From Methyloglobulus sp. (GTDB lineage Bacteria; Pseudomonadota; Gammaproteobacteria; Methylococcales; Methylomonadaceae), in assembly GCA_013141505.1 (NCBI GenBank), contig JABFQX010000010.1:62001-126000 (forward strand): DNA of 64,000 bases, given 5' to 3'. Below are positions 1-9,756 of this stretch, in pieces. The position numbers and the translations under genes were made by a program. Each line of letters starts with the position of its first letter. Positions within the stretch are counted from its first letter, which is position 1. The notes under the pieces were generated by a model. It was given only the letters and a program-made list of their open reading frames with translations. It had not been told where the DNA came from and ran no database searches.

Positions 1-517
1 CAAAAGCCTCAACGTCGACAATTTTGGTTTTTAAACCGGCTTTGGTGAGTGCTTCTACACGATTATTGACATTCTCTTTTCTCGAAGCCACCAACAATAC
101 ATCGAGCATTTGCGGGTTTGTCTCGTTGACGCGTTGGACTTCAAAATCAAGACTGACCTCATCCAGGGTATAAGGCACGTACTGAGCGGCCTCATCGAGA
201 ACCTGATCTTCTATCTCTTCTTCAGCCAACGAGACGGGAACGGTAATGACTTTTGACATAACTGTCGAACCGGAAACAGCGACGCAGGCTTGCCTTAACT
301 TTGTGCCTGATTGCTTGACTGCCAATCGTATCGCCTCAGCAATCATATCGATATTGGCAATATTTTTATCGACAAAAGCCTCTTGAAGCAATGGAACCAC
401 GGTATAACTTTCCACCCGGTAGCGAGTACCGAGTTTGCTTAATTCCAGTAACTTAACAGCGGCAGTGCTAATATCCAAGCCAAGCACAGCATTCTGTTTC
501 TGATTAAACCAGCTCAT
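1..517 (-). CDS. pilM: Type IV pilus assembly protein PilM (C-terminus outside window)
   Basis: PilM is an actin-like cytoplasmic ATPase that binds the N-terminus of PilN and links the type IV pilus inner-membrane platform to the motor. The reading frame starts at ATG 517 and stays open to position 1, so about 172 N-terminal residues are visible. The protein begins MSWFNQK, followed by the phosphate-1 type motif LGLDISTAAVKLLEL expected of the PilM/FtsA actin fold, and later VSGSTVMSKVITVP. It diverges from mrcA across about 250 bp. This pilM/ponA divergent arrangement is common in gammaproteobacteria, where pilNOPQ follow pilM, so those genes probably lie just outside the left edge. Confidence 0.93.
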   Translation of the reverse strand, partial: MSWFNQKQNAVLGLDISTAAVKLLELSKLGTRYRVESYTVVPLLQEAFVDKNIANIDMIAEAIRLAVKQSGTKLRQACVAVSGSTVMSKVITVPVSLAEEEIEDQVLDEAAQYVPYTLDEVSLDFEVQRVNETNPQMLDVLLVASRKENVNNRVEALTKAGLKTKIVDVEAF

Positions 518-769
518 TAAACGCCCTTAATTTGTTATATTGTCCTGAATTGCGTGAATGTCGCAGATGCTGTTGAGCATCTAAAGTTTTCATTTACAAA
601 AGTATAGTAGCCTTTTGTATTTTCATACTAAAAATATTCAATTTATTTGTTTGTTAGGTTGCTCTATACTCGCAACCTGACTTTATAAGTGTCCTGTAAA
701 CCAACTTACACTACACACGCTTCGAATGAGCACGAATTTGAAAAACATTAAAACCCACCTGGACTATTT

Positions 770-3079
770 GTGCCTATAAAACAACAAAATGGCGGCATAT
801 TAATATGGGTTGCTAGTTTTTTTGCAATCATCCTACTTGGCTTGTTAGCTTTTGGCTACTTGGTTTACAACCGCCTCTCCAGCGACTTGCCGAACGTAAA
901 AGCCTTGCACAATGTCAGCTATGAAATGCCCCTGACTATCGTGAGCAAAGACAATCAACTCATGGCGCAATTTGGCGGCAATAAGCGTATACCCGTCAAA
1001 ATAGAGGCCATCCCTAAACAGTTGGTCAATGCCTTTATTGCCGCCGAGGACGACAGCTTTTACGAACACCCAGGAGTTGATTACAAAGGCTTGCTAAGAG
1101 CCGGCCTGCAACTTGCGCTGACTGGCAAAAAAAAGCAGGGCGGAAGTACTATCACCATGCAGGTAACCCGTAACTTCCTGCTGACCAGTGAAAAAACATT
1201 TACCCGAAAACTGAAGGAAATCATTCTTGCCTTAAAAATCGAGCGTGAATATTCAAAGGATAAAATCCTTGAACTTTACCTCAACCAAATTTACATGGGT
1301 CACAGCGCTTATGGCGTTGAAGCCGCCGCACAAACCTATTACGGAAAATCACTAAAAGACCTGACACTTGCAGAACATGCGATGATTGCGGGCCTGCCTA
1401 AAGGGCCGTCAATTTACAATCCGATAACCGATGAAGCCAGGGCAATTGAACGACGAAATTATGTATTGCAGCGAATGCTCGAACTTAATTATATCTCGCT
1501 TCAAGAGCATGAAGCCGCTATCAGGCAACCTTCAACGGCAAAACTGCAATATCATTCTTCCGATGTTTCGGCGCCTTTCGTCGCTGAAATGGTCAGGCAG
1601 TATATTTTTAACAAATACGGGGACGCTGCTTATACGCTGGGTTTAAAGGTAACGACAACCATCGACCCGGAGCTGCAAAAAGCCGCCGACAGATCGCTCA
1701 GGAACGCCTTGCATACTTATGATGACCGTCATGGCTATCGCTTTCCGGCAGAAGCGACTGGCAAAAACAATTCTAGCGAGATTATTCCGGTTATAGGCGA
1801 TACCTTGGCAGCAACCGTATTAAGCGTAAAAAACCAAGGCATTAATGCCAAACTTTATGACAACAAGCCAATAGAAATCTCCTGGGACAATGTTAAGTGG
1901 ACTGGCAGTAAATTTAAAAAGTTCTTAAAACCAGGCACTTTAATACGGGTACGACAAAACAAGAAAAACAACTGGAGCATCACCCAAGTACCTGATGTCG
2001 AAGGCGCTTTTGTATCATTGAACCCTTCTGATGGCGCAATCTTAACCTTGTCAGGCGGGTTCGAATTTAACCAGAATAAGTTTAATCGCGCCATACAGGC
2101 GAAAAGACAACCCGGCTCAGGCTTTAAACCCATTATCTACACCACGGCATTAGAACAAGGCTATACCGCCGCCAGTATTTTAAATGATGCGCCAATCTCG
2201 GTGTTCGACCCTAGTGAAGGAAAAAACTGGAAGCCAGAAAACTCCACCAAGAAATTTTATGGTCCGACCAGCCTTCGGAAAGCGCTGACTTTTTCAAGAA
2301 ACATCATTGCAATTCAGTTACTCAAAGATATGGGCTTAGCCAAAGGTATCGCCACAGGCATACGATTTGGCTTTACCAAAGAGCAACTTCCTGATGGCTT
2401 ATCACTGGCGTTGGGTAGCGGCTATGCATCACCGCTGCAAATGGCAAGGATGTATGCGGTATTTGCAAATGGAGGTTTTTTGATTGATCCCTACATCATA
2501 GAACGTATTGAATCCAACGAAGGCAAAATCTTATATCAAGCCAAACCCAAAACGGCCTGTTCACATTGCAAAGACTCCAAAGATGCCCCCGACAACCCTG
2601 CACCCAGAATAATAACCCCTGGCATTAACTTCATCATGAACTCATTGATGCGAGACGTGATAAAACTCGGCACAGCCACCGATGCCAGGGTACTTGGCCG
2701 CAGTGATATAGCCGGAAAAACGGGCACCACAAACGACCAGCGTGATGCCTGGTTTAATGGTTTCACACCTACACTTGTCGCGTCCGCCTGGGTAGGTTTC
2801 GATAACTACAAACCCCTTGGACATTATGAAACAGGTGGGGTAGCGGCATTGCCGATGTGGATAGAATACATGCGTAGCGCATTGAAAAATACCCCGGTCG
2901 CGGCTTTTAACCCACCGAACGATGTCACTAAAAAGCAAATTGACGGAACCTGGGAATATATCCAAAAAGGTGTTGTCCTTAAAAAAATTCCTCCCATTAA
3001 AGTTGCAAAAAAGGCGGGGACGGAAAGCAAGGAAACCAAGAAACTGATCAAGGAAAAACCAGTGGAGGCTTTGTTTTAA
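770..3079 (+). CDS. mrcA: Penicillin-binding protein 1A (bifunctional glycosyltransferase/transpeptidase)
   Basis: Class A PBP that polymerises lipid II glycan strands and cross-links the peptides in the periplasm. A cytoplasmic stub and one membrane anchor (about residues 10-33) precede a GT51 domain. That domain carries EDDSFYEHPG (catalytic Glu about 93), GGSTITMQ (about 124-131) and the ELYLNQIYMG motif. The transpeptidase domain has SGFK with nucleophile Ser about 450, SRN about 509-511 and KTG about 650-652. An OB-like insert lies between them, and the C-terminal tail is Lys-rich. At 769 aa it is slightly short for the family. The start is GTG 770, because an in-frame stop lies just upstream and no other start is available. 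All catalytic residues are present. Confidence 0.96.
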   Translation: MPIKQQNGGILIWVASFFAIILLGLLAFGYLVYNRLSSDLPNVKALHNVSYEMPLTIVSKDNQLMAQFGGNKRIPVKIEAIPKQLVNAFIAAEDDSFYEHPGVDYKGLLRAGLQLALTGKKKQGGSTITMQVTRNFLLTSEKTFTRKLKEIILALKIEREYSKDKILELYLNQIYMGHSAYGVEAAAQTYYGKSLKDLTLAEHAMIAGLPKGPSIYNPITDEARAIERRNYVLQRMLELNYISLQEHEAAIRQPSTAKLQYHSSDVSAPFVAEMVRQYIFNKYGDAAYTLGLKVTTTIDPELQKAADRSLRNALHTYDDRHGYRFPAEATGKNNSSEIIPVIGDTLAATVLSVKNQGINAKLYDNKPIEISWDNVKWTGSKFKKFLKPGTLIRVRQNKKNNWSITQVPDVEGAFVSLNPSDGAILTLSGGFEFNQNKFNRAIQAKRQPGSGFKPIIYTTALEQGYTAASILNDAPISVFDPSEGKNWKPENSTKKFYGPTSLRKALTFSRNIIAIQLLKDMGLAKGIATGIRFGFTKEQLPDGLSLALGSGYASPLQMARMYAVFANGGFLIDPYIIERIESNEGKILYQAKPKTACSHCKDSKDAPDNPAPRIITPGINFIMNSLMRDVIKLGTATDARVLGRSDIAGKTGTTNDQRDAWFNGFTPTLVASAWVGFDNYKPLGHYETGGVAALPMWIEYMRSALKNTPVAAFNPPNDVTKKQIDGTWEYIQKGVVLKKIPPIKVAKKAGTESKETKKLIKEKPVEALF

Positions 3080-3095
3080 CTATAACAAGCAGCTC

Positions 3096-4235
3096 ATGGG
3101 CGACATCAACAATAGCTTAAAAAATCAACCCTTGCTGGAGACTATTAAGCAGGATGATGGTCTTTTTCAAATTCGCCTGTCCGGCGATTGGACTCTAAAC
3201 AACTTGGTTGCAATGCCAGAACTGATTAAGGGTATCAAACAATCCGTCAACAATAATTCATCAAAATGGGATTTGAGTTCCATCAACATCCTTGATACTG
3301 CCAGCGCATTATTGCTTTGGCAAGCTTGGGGGCAGAAAACTCCCGCCAACCTCGACATTAAACCCGAACATCTGCGCCTTTTTGCCCTTTGGCCGAAACA
3401 GGCCTTGCCTGATATGGAAACGCCCGGTTTTTCTGTTCAAAGCATCCTAACTTACCTGTCAGGCGAACTTACAAGCGCCACTAGCCAACTGCTGACCTTC
3501 ATTACAATTCTTGGGCAACTGCTTCTGGATACCGGCCACCTATTACGATATCCACGTGATGTTCCCTGGTCGGAAATCTCCATTACCATTTATGATGCGG
3601 GGGTTCGGGCTTTAGGCATCACCGCGCTAGTGGGTTTTTTGATTGGTATCGTATTAAGTTATCTTTCCGCACTACAATTAAAACTATTCGGAGCGGAAAT
3701 TTATATTATTGATATTCTGGGCTTAAGTGTTATTCGTGAATTGGGTCCGTTGCTAGCTGCTATTCTGGTCGCAGGTCGTTCTGGTTCGGCGATGACGGCG
3801 CAAATCGGCATTATGCGAGTCACTGAGGAGCTAGATGCGCTGTCGGCAATGGGCATTTCGCATTCCTTGCGGCTGGTTTTACCTAAAGTGATCGCATTGA
3901 CGGTCTCACTGCCATTGCTGAGTGTATGGACTAGCGTGGCGGCATTGATCGGCGGAATGTTTTCAGCGCAGAATACCCTGGATATTAGCTATCAACAATT
4001 TCTTCTGAAACTGCCAGATGCCGTGCCCTTGCTTAATGTCTTCATCGGCCTGGGCAAAAGCGCCGTATTCGGCCTAATGATTGCCTTGATAGCCTGTCAT
4101 TTTGGTTTTCGTATCAAGCCCAATACCGAAAGCCTGGGTAATGAGACGACCAATTCCGTGGTGGCAGCGATCACCGTCGTCATTATGGTCGATGCCGTCT
4201 TTGCTATTTTATTTATGGATGTGGGAATGCCGTGA
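3096..4235 (+). CDS. MlaE-family ABC permease with N-terminal STAS domain
   Basis: Inner-membrane permease of an MCE lipid transporter, which moves phospholipids or other hydrophobic molecules between the membranes. Residues about 1-110 form a soluble STAS-like domain (DLSSINILDTASALLLW); in the classical Mla system this role is played by a separate protein, MlaB. The remainder is a MlaE permease with about five helices and the conserved IRELGPLLAAILVAGRSGSAMTAQ region, split here as RELGPLLAAIL and AGRSGSAMTAQIG. It starts 16 bp after mrcA and ends in a GTGA overlap with the ATPase gene. Membership of a four-gene transporter operon is clear. The substrate is not known from sequence. Confidence 0.9.
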   Translation: MGDINNSLKNQPLLETIKQDDGLFQIRLSGDWTLNNLVAMPELIKGIKQSVNNNSSKWDLSSINILDTASALLLWQAWGQKTPANLDIKPEHLRLFALWPKQALPDMETPGFSVQSILTYLSGELTSATSQLLTFITILGQLLLDTGHLLRYPRDVPWSEISITIYDAGVRALGITALVGFLIGIVLSYLSALQLKLFGAEIYIIDILGLSVIRELGPLLAAILVAGRSGSAMTAQIGIMRVTEELDALSAMGISHSLRLVLPKVIALTVSLPLLSVWTSVAALIGGMFSAQNTLDISYQQFLLKLPDAVPLLNVFIGLGKSAVFGLMIALIACHFGFRIKPNTESLGNETTNSVVAAITVVIMVDAVFAILFMDVGMP

Positions 4236-5035
4236 GTGAGCCTTTTGCCATACGGCTGGAACACATCTGGACAAGTTTCGGGGACAAAGTTGTTCACAAA
4301 GATATTAGCCTTGCCCTGCCAAAAGGTGAAATACTAGGGCTAGTGGGGGCTTCTGGCTGCGGCAAGACTGTGTTATTACGGGAAATTATTGGCTTGCAAA
4401 TTCCCAACAAGGGCGAGATATTTGTGATGGGCGAATCATTGAAGACCCTATCAAGCAGCCACGGCAAGCGATTACGTAATCATTGCGGCGTCCTGTTCCA
4501 AAAGGGCGCATTATTCAGCGTGCTTAACGTTTTCGAGAATATTGCCTTTCCCTTGCGCGAACTGGGTATTAAAGATGAGGAATTCATTAAGCGACTGGTG
4601 TTTATGAATCTTGAAAACGTCGGCTTGTTAGCCAAAGATGCGTGGCTAAAACCGGCGGATTTGTCGGGTGGAATGACCAAGCGCGTTGCCCTTGCCCGCA
4701 CTCTAATTTTGGAGCCTAGCTTGCTATTACTCGATGAACCGACCTCAGGACTTGACCCCATTTCCAGTCAGGATTTTGTCGATTTGCTATCCAGTCTACA
4801 TCGAGACCTTAAATTTACGGTGATTTTAGTGACGCACGATTTAGATATATTACGGGATTTGTGTACTCAGATAGCGGTACTGGCAGACCAGCAGTTGGTG
4901 GCTTTTGGCACATTGGCTAATGTATTGGCTTGCAAACATCCGTTCGTTCAACGCTATTTTCATAACCAGCGTGCCCAGCGTGTGTTCAGCTATCAAGCCC
5001 AACCCAGGACTCAACAAGGACAGCTAAATGGGTAG
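4232..5035 (+). CDS. MlaF-like ABC transporter ATP-binding protein of the MCE system
   Basis: Cytoplasmic ATPase that powers the MCE transporter encoded by its neighbours. At 267 aa it is a normal single nucleotide-binding domain. Walker A is GASGCGKT (39-46), the Q-loop is around FQ at 89-90, the signature is LSGGMTKR (144-151, the GGM form typical of MlaF-type proteins rather than GGQ), Walker B is LLLLDEP (164-170) and the switch His lies in VTHD. The start is GTG 4232, overlapping the stop of the permease gene. The last eight bases overlap the MCE gene, implying translational coupling. Confidence 0.93.
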   Translation: MSEPFAIRLEHIWTSFGDKVVHKDISLALPKGEILGLVGASGCGKTVLLREIIGLQIPNKGEIFVMGESLKTLSSSHGKRLRNHCGVLFQKGALFSVLNVFENIAFPLRELGIKDEEFIKRLVFMNLENVGLLAKDAWLKPADLSGGMTKRVALARTLILEPSLLLLDEPTSGLDPISSQDFVDLLSSLHRDLKFTVILVTHDLDILRDLCTQIAVLADQQLVAFGTLANVLACKHPFVQRYFHNQRAQRVFSYQAQPRTQQGQLNG

Positions 5036-5945
5036 AAATAATCGCGCCTTGCTTACCGGCTTGTTTTTGGTCATCCTGTTAACTTCGACTATCGGTGTCA
5101 TTTATTGGCTGGGCAATCTGGAGCGCGAACGCGATATTTATACTGTTTCGACCCAGGCTTCCGTATCCGGCCTGAATCCTGAGTCCACGGTATTTTATCG
5201 CGGCATTGCCGTGGGCAAGGTACTGGATATCCGGTTCGACCCTAAAAATATGGGCGTGATTCTCATCGGTATCGAAATCGATAAAAATATCGTTCTCAGC
5301 AAAGGTGTTTATGCCACCCTGCATTTAAAAGGCGTGACCGGCCTGACCCAACTGGAACTGGAAGATACTGGAAAAATCACCGATAAACTGCCATCAGGCG
5401 ATGACAATATTGCCAACCGTATCCCCTTAATGCAATCTGTTACCGATAGACTGCTTAACTCTGGTGATGATCTGCTAAAAAAAGCCGACCACCTCATGCT
5501 CCGTTTAAGCAGCTTGCTGAATGAAGAAAATGAAAAGAATATTGTTGGCATACTCGCCAACTTGAAAACCTTGAGCGGCAAACTGGAATCTTTGCAAAAA
5601 AGCGTTGATAACGCGCTGGTTGGAATTCCGGCATTAACTAAAGACGCAAGTAAAACCCTTAAGCATATTGATACTCTGGCTGGCGATTTGCAAAGCCTGA
5701 GTAAAGAGGCAAAGAACCTCAGTAAAAAGGTAAGTACGATTGCCGATACCGGCAATGTTGCTGGTAGCCAGTTTGTACAAACCACTTTACCTAAAGTAAA
5801 CCATTTACTAGCTGACTTACAGGCGACAACAGAACAAGTAAAGCGTATCGCCACAACCCTGGAAAACAACCCGCAATCAGTATTGCTAGGTCCCGAACAG
5901 CAAGAACCCGGCCCTGGCGAACCGGGCTATGAGGAGCCAAAATGA
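5028..5945 (+). CDS. MlaD-family MCE-domain periplasmic protein
   Basis: Membrane-anchored periplasmic component of the lipid transporter. One N-terminal transmembrane anchor (about residues 8-29) precedes a single MCE domain with the typical VSGLNPESTVFYRGIAVGKV stretch (about 45-64). A long helical C-terminus (about 130-280), rich in Leu/Lys/Asp heptads, resembles the needle-forming region of elongated MCE proteins such as PqiB or YebT, though with only one MCE domain. The tail is Pro/Gly/Glu-rich. The gene overlaps its upstream neighbour by 8 bp and the downstream lipoprotein gene by 4 bp (ATGA). At 305 aa it is much longer than E. coli MlaD. Confidence 0.92.
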   Translation: MGRNNRALLTGLFLVILLTSTIGVIYWLGNLERERDIYTVSTQASVSGLNPESTVFYRGIAVGKVLDIRFDPKNMGVILIGIEIDKNIVLSKGVYATLHLKGVTGLTQLELEDTGKITDKLPSGDDNIANRIPLMQSVTDRLLNSGDDLLKKADHLMLRLSSLLNEENEKNIVGILANLKTLSGKLESLQKSVDNALVGIPALTKDASKTLKHIDTLAGDLQSLSKEAKNLSKKVSTIADTGNVAGSQFVQTTLPKVNHLLADLQATTEQVKRIATTLENNPQSVLLGPEQQEPGPGEPGYEEPK

Positions 5946-6511
5946 AAACATTAATGACCCATTTATCTCTCCTAATTTGCTTGATAGTTGCCTTAAGCAA
6001 TTGCAGTATCCTGCCCAAAGCGCAGCCATCGGCAGTGCATGATTTAGGCTACTCTAATTCGGATGCGCCCTCACTCATCAAGGTTCCTAGCCAACAAGCA
6101 CCAATTACTGTCGAAGCATCTAAATGGCTTTTAGATAACCGCATCCGCTATCGGCTGCTGTATGCCGACCCCACCGAGGTGAGATTTTATTCGCTGGATC
6201 GCTGGATCGCTCCACCGCCCGAGCTTTTTGAGCAATTACTCAATGCCAGCGGTAAGCACTGGACTAAAGCACTAACCATTAATCTGCATGTTTTTGAACA
6301 GCAATTCACGATGGCAAAGCAAGCGAAAGTAGTCATGTACTTTACGGCAACGACAACTCACGCCCATGTGGATAAGGTTATTAAGCAGGATTTCCATCTA
6401 CATCTCCCCTGCCCCACGCCCGATGCAAAAGGTGCTGTTAGCGGCTTTACCTTGTTGACCAGACAGGCGATAGATAAGATTCAGGCTTGGCTTGAGGAAA
6501 CACGCGAATAA
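5942..6511 (+). CDS. ABC-type transport auxiliary lipoprotein (PqiC-like)
   Basis: Predicted outer-membrane lipoprotein that completes the MCE transport operon. Proteins of this family (DUF330/ABC_trans_aux, as PqiC) are thought to receive the MCE needle at the outer membrane. The N-terminus is a signal peptide ending VALSNC, so Cys 21 or so is the probable lipidation site; Asn before the Cys is unusual for a lipobox and lowers certainty of lipidation. The fold region includes RIRYRLLYADPTEVRFYSLDRW, given here only as RYRLLYADPTEVRFY, typical of this family. It overlaps the MCE gene by ATGA and is the last gene of the operon. A 150-bp gap to trkA follows. Confidence 0.82.
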   Translation: MKTLMTHLSLLICLIVALSNCSILPKAQPSAVHDLGYSNSDAPSLIKVPSQQAPITVEASKWLLDNRIRYRLLYADPTEVRFYSLDRWIAPPPELFEQLLNASGKHWTKALTINLHVFEQQFTMAKQAKVVMYFTATTTHAHVDKVIKQDFHLHLPCPTPDAKGAVSGFTLLTRQAIDKIQAWLEETRE

Positions 6512-6661
6512 ATTGATGAACAAACTCACCATGCCCACCGGGGAAGCCATCTGTTACCGGAATGACATTTTAAGTTAATCGTCATTTATTCATATAGTAT
6601 TTATCAATCATAATCAGTAAAATACGCCACCCCTGATTTTAATGGTGGTTAGAAGGATTTA

Positions 6662-8026
6662 ATGAAAATACTCATTCTTGGTGCCGGTGTCACCGGTTCC
6701 GCAGTTGCCGCCGCTTTAGCCAGCGAAGAAAACGACATTATGGTCGTTGACTTCAAGCCGCTACTGCTGGATGCGTTAAAAGAACGCTTCGATATAGCCA
6801 CGGTTGCAGGCAATGCTGCCCATCCCAGCGTTTTAGAACAAGCCGGCATCCACAATACCGATATCGTGATTGCCGTTACAGACAGCGATGAAACCAATAT
6901 GCTGGCCTGTATTATCATTAAATCCTTATACAAAGTACCTAAAACCATCGCCCGGGTACGTGCGATTGATTACCTCAAACATCCTCATTTGTTTGATTAC
7001 AGGGGCATTCCTATCGATCATGTCATCAGTCCTGAAATGATTGTGATGGAATCCATCCGCAATTTGATTGACTTTCCCGGCGTGTTGCACATTTCCGATT
7101 TTGCCGGTGGCCTAGTCCGGTTGTTTTCCGTAAAAGTCAAAGATCACGGCTTTTTAACCGGTAAAAAAATAAAAGATTTAGGCGACCGCTTAGCCAATAA
7201 CAAAATTCGAGTCGTGGCAATTTTCCGCCAAGGCAAACCGTTGTTAGTAAATGGACAAGCCTTTATTGAAACCGACGATGAAGTTTTTTTTGTTGCCCCC
7301 CGAAATGAAGTTCGAAGAGTCTTAAAAGAACTGCACCGCTTGGAAGCGCCTTTAAAGCGAATAATTATTGCTGGCGGTGGTCATATCGGAAAACGCCTCG
7401 GCTTAGCGCTTGAAAATGACCATCAAGTCAAAATCATTGAAAAAGATCCACGGCGGGCAAAGAAAATCTCTAACGAACTACTCAAGACTATTATCTTAAA
7501 AGGCGATTGTGCCGATGAGACCTTATTGCTTGATGAATCCATCGACACCACCGATCTGTTTTGTGCGATTACTGAAAATGACGGGGTCAATATTATTTCG
7601 GCCTCGTTGGCAAAAAGCCTAGGCGCACGTAAAGCCATTTGCCTCCTCAATCATACGTCCTACACTAAATTGTTGCCGGGTACCGGTATCGACGTTGCCG
7701 TACTGCCTAATCAAGAAACCCTGGGCAGCATCTTAAAACATGTCCGCAAGGGCGATGTCGCCCAGGTTAGCTCATTGTGCGGCGGCACAGCTGAGGCTAT
7801 CGAAGCCATTGCCCATCAAAATAGTTCCCATTCGGTAGTGGGCAAACGGGTAGATGGCATTCATTTTCCACCTGGCATTGTGCTGGGCGCACTAATCCGC
7901 AACCAAGATGTTATTGAAATCCATCATGACACGGTATTTGAAGAAAATGACCATGTGGTCATGTTTGCCATGGAGAAAAAATTGGTCGTCAACATCGAGA
8001 AAAATTTTCAACCGCTGGAAAAATGA
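6662..8026 (+). CDS. trkA: Trk system potassium uptake protein TrkA
   Basis: Peripheral cytoplasmic NAD(H)-binding subunit that gates the TrkH potassium channel. At 454 aa it has the expected duplicated layout of two RCK_N Rossmann halves, each followed by an RCK_C domain. The first nucleotide-binding loop is GAGVTGSA near residue 7, with acidic VVD at the end of the second strand. The second is GGGHIGKRLG near residue 236. ATG 6662 is preceded by AGAAGGA (6652-6658). trkH follows 105 bp downstream on the same strand, making a simple trkA-trkH unit. Confidence 0.96.
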   Translation: MKILILGAGVTGSAVAAALASEENDIMVVDFKPLLLDALKERFDIATVAGNAAHPSVLEQAGIHNTDIVIAVTDSDETNMLACIIIKSLYKVPKTIARVRAIDYLKHPHLFDYRGIPIDHVISPEMIVMESIRNLIDFPGVLHISDFAGGLVRLFSVKVKDHGFLTGKKIKDLGDRLANNKIRVVAIFRQGKPLLVNGQAFIETDDEVFFVAPRNEVRRVLKELHRLEAPLKRIIIAGGGHIGKRLGLALENDHQVKIIEKDPRRAKKISNELLKTIILKGDCADETLLLDESIDTTDLFCAITENDGVNIISASLAKSLGARKAICLLNHTSYTKLLPGTGIDVAVLPNQETLGSILKHVRKGDVAQVSSLCGGTAEAIEAIAHQNSSHSVVGKRVDGIHFPPGIVLGALIRNQDVIEIHHDTVFEENDHVVMFAMEKKLVVNIEKNFQPLEK

Positions 8027-8131
8027 CCGCAGTTTTCGCGTTATGCCTTACCCCACCCTTACCGTTGGCAAAATGGCTATATCAATGCCATCTAATCTTG
8101 CCATGACTTGCAATTTCATCAAGTACATATC

Positions 8132-9589
8132 ATGACTGTCTTATTGACCATCATCCACGTCTTCGGGTTAATCACGATGGGTTGTGGCGGCTTGATGTCC
8201 ACCAGCCTGCTGACTTCGATAATCGCTAAAGATGGTGCAACAGATGCCTTTCTTGGCGGCACGTTAGTCACCTTATTCGTGGGCGCATTGATGTTTTTCC
8301 CCACCTTCCGCGCCACCAAAAAGGTCACGCGACAAACCGGCTTTTTGCTGGTTGCCATTACTTGGTCAGTAACGCCGGTATTCAGCGCCATCCCGTTGCT
8401 GCTTTATTTTCCCTCCCTGGGTTTTATTGATGGGTATTTCGAGGCCGTTTCCGGCTTGACCACCACGGGTGCGACCATATTCAGCGGCATCGACAATTTG
8501 CCCATGTCAATCAATCTCTGGCGGCACGAATTAAACTGGATAGCCGGAATGGGGATTATTATTTTCGCCGTTGCGATCTTGCCTATTTTAGGTATTGGCG
8601 GTATGCAGTTGTACATGGCAGAAGCGCCAGGATCGGTGAAAGAATCCGACTTGCCGCCCCGTATTGCCCAAACTGCCAAAGCCTTGTGGCTGGTCTATGC
8701 GGGCATAACCATAGTTTGCATTATTTCGTTGAAACTGGCAGGAATGAACTGGTTCGATGCGGTTTGCCATGCCTTTGCCGCCATGAGCCTGGGCGGTTTT
8801 TCTACGCATGATGCCAGTGTCGGCTTCTTTAATTCTTTGCCAATTGAAGTGGTATTGACGATTTTTCAATTGCTGGCAGCGATTAATTTCGCCACCCATT
8901 TTGTCGCCATCCGCAAACGATCTCTACGGCCTTATCGGGAAGACATGGAAATGCGGGCTTTCCTGACCCTGGTTTTAGGTAGCTGTGTGCTGGCAGCCTA
9001 TGTGTTGTGGGATAACGGCACTTATCCCGATTTCCTGACCGCATTGCGCCATGCCACTTTTAACTTGGTTACTATCGCTACTGATTGCGGCTTCGCCAGC
9101 CAGGATTTTAATCAGTGGCCCATTTTCGTGCCCATGTGGATGTTGTTTTTAAGCTGCTTATCCGCATCTTCGGGTTCTACCGGCGGCGGTATCCGCATGA
9201 TCAGGACGATCATCCTGCTCAAACAAACACGACTCGAATTGTTTAAGTTCATTCATCCCTACGCCGTCAAGTCATTAAGGATTGGTGATCAAGTTATCGA
9301 CAACAATATCGTGACTTCTGTCACCGGATTCATTTTTCTGTATTTTATGTGTGTGGTAATTTTGGTATTCGCACTGTTGCTCACCGGCCTTGATTTCATC
9401 ACCGCACTCTCAGCCATCATCGCCTGCTTCAATAACGCAGGCCCCGGTTTAAACCAAGTGGGTCCAGCCACCAATTATGCGAGCTTAAATGATTTACAAA
9501 CGATGATTTGTGCGTTTGCCATGATCCTGGGGCGGGTGCAAATTTTTTCCATCATCATCCTGTTTGTGCCGGAATTTTGGCGGAAATAG
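8132..9589 (+). CDS. trkH: Trk system potassium uptake protein TrkH
   Basis: Inner-membrane potassium channel subunit of the SKT superfamily, gated by TrkA. The protein is polytopic, with four selectivity-filter-like P-loops: GLTTTGATIFSG, SLGGFSTHD, ATDCGFASQD and NNAGPGLNQVGP. I chose ATG 8132 (485 aa, close to the usual 483). An in-frame TTG at 8108 would add eight residues and cannot be excluded, since neither start has a strong ribosome-binding site. It ends about 170 bp before the next gene. Confidence 0.94.
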   Translation: MTVLLTIIHVFGLITMGCGGLMSTSLLTSIIAKDGATDAFLGGTLVTLFVGALMFFPTFRATKKVTRQTGFLLVAITWSVTPVFSAIPLLLYFPSLGFIDGYFEAVSGLTTTGATIFSGIDNLPMSINLWRHELNWIAGMGIIIFAVAILPILGIGGMQLYMAEAPGSVKESDLPPRIAQTAKALWLVYAGITIVCIISLKLAGMNWFDAVCHAFAAMSLGGFSTHDASVGFFNSLPIEVVLTIFQLLAAINFATHFVAIRKRSLRPYREDMEMRAFLTLVLGSCVLAAYVLWDNGTYPDFLTALRHATFNLVTIATDCGFASQDFNQWPIFVPMWMLFLSCLSASSGSTGGGIRMIRTIILLKQTRLELFKFIHPYAVKSLRIGDQVIDNNIVTSVTGFIFLYFMCVVILVFALLLTGLDFITALSAIIACFNNAGPGLNQVGPATNYASLNDLQTMICAFAMILGRVQIFSIIILFVPEFWRK

Positions 9590-9756
9590 CATTGTCTAGT
9601 TTTTTGATTATCTTTAGTAAGCAATAAATTTAATTGAACTTAGTTAGCGTTTCAAACGCTGTTGCAAAGAGAGTAATATTTTATTGCATGGCCAATGCCA
9701 TGCGGTTAGGCAGAACAACAACGCCTAATTTGTAGCTAATCATTGGAGAGAAAATC

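Noticed and set aside
5309-5869. 186-codon minus-strand open frame
   Set aside because: It lies wholly inside the well-supported MCE protein gene on the other strand and shows no family features; the Ser/Leu-rich composition is that of an antisense shadow.
9640-9730. attC-like site before the secreted protein
   Set aside because: GTTAGGC is present near 9704, but the left half does not follow attC order and lacks the paired L-boxes; it reads as ordinary hairpins.
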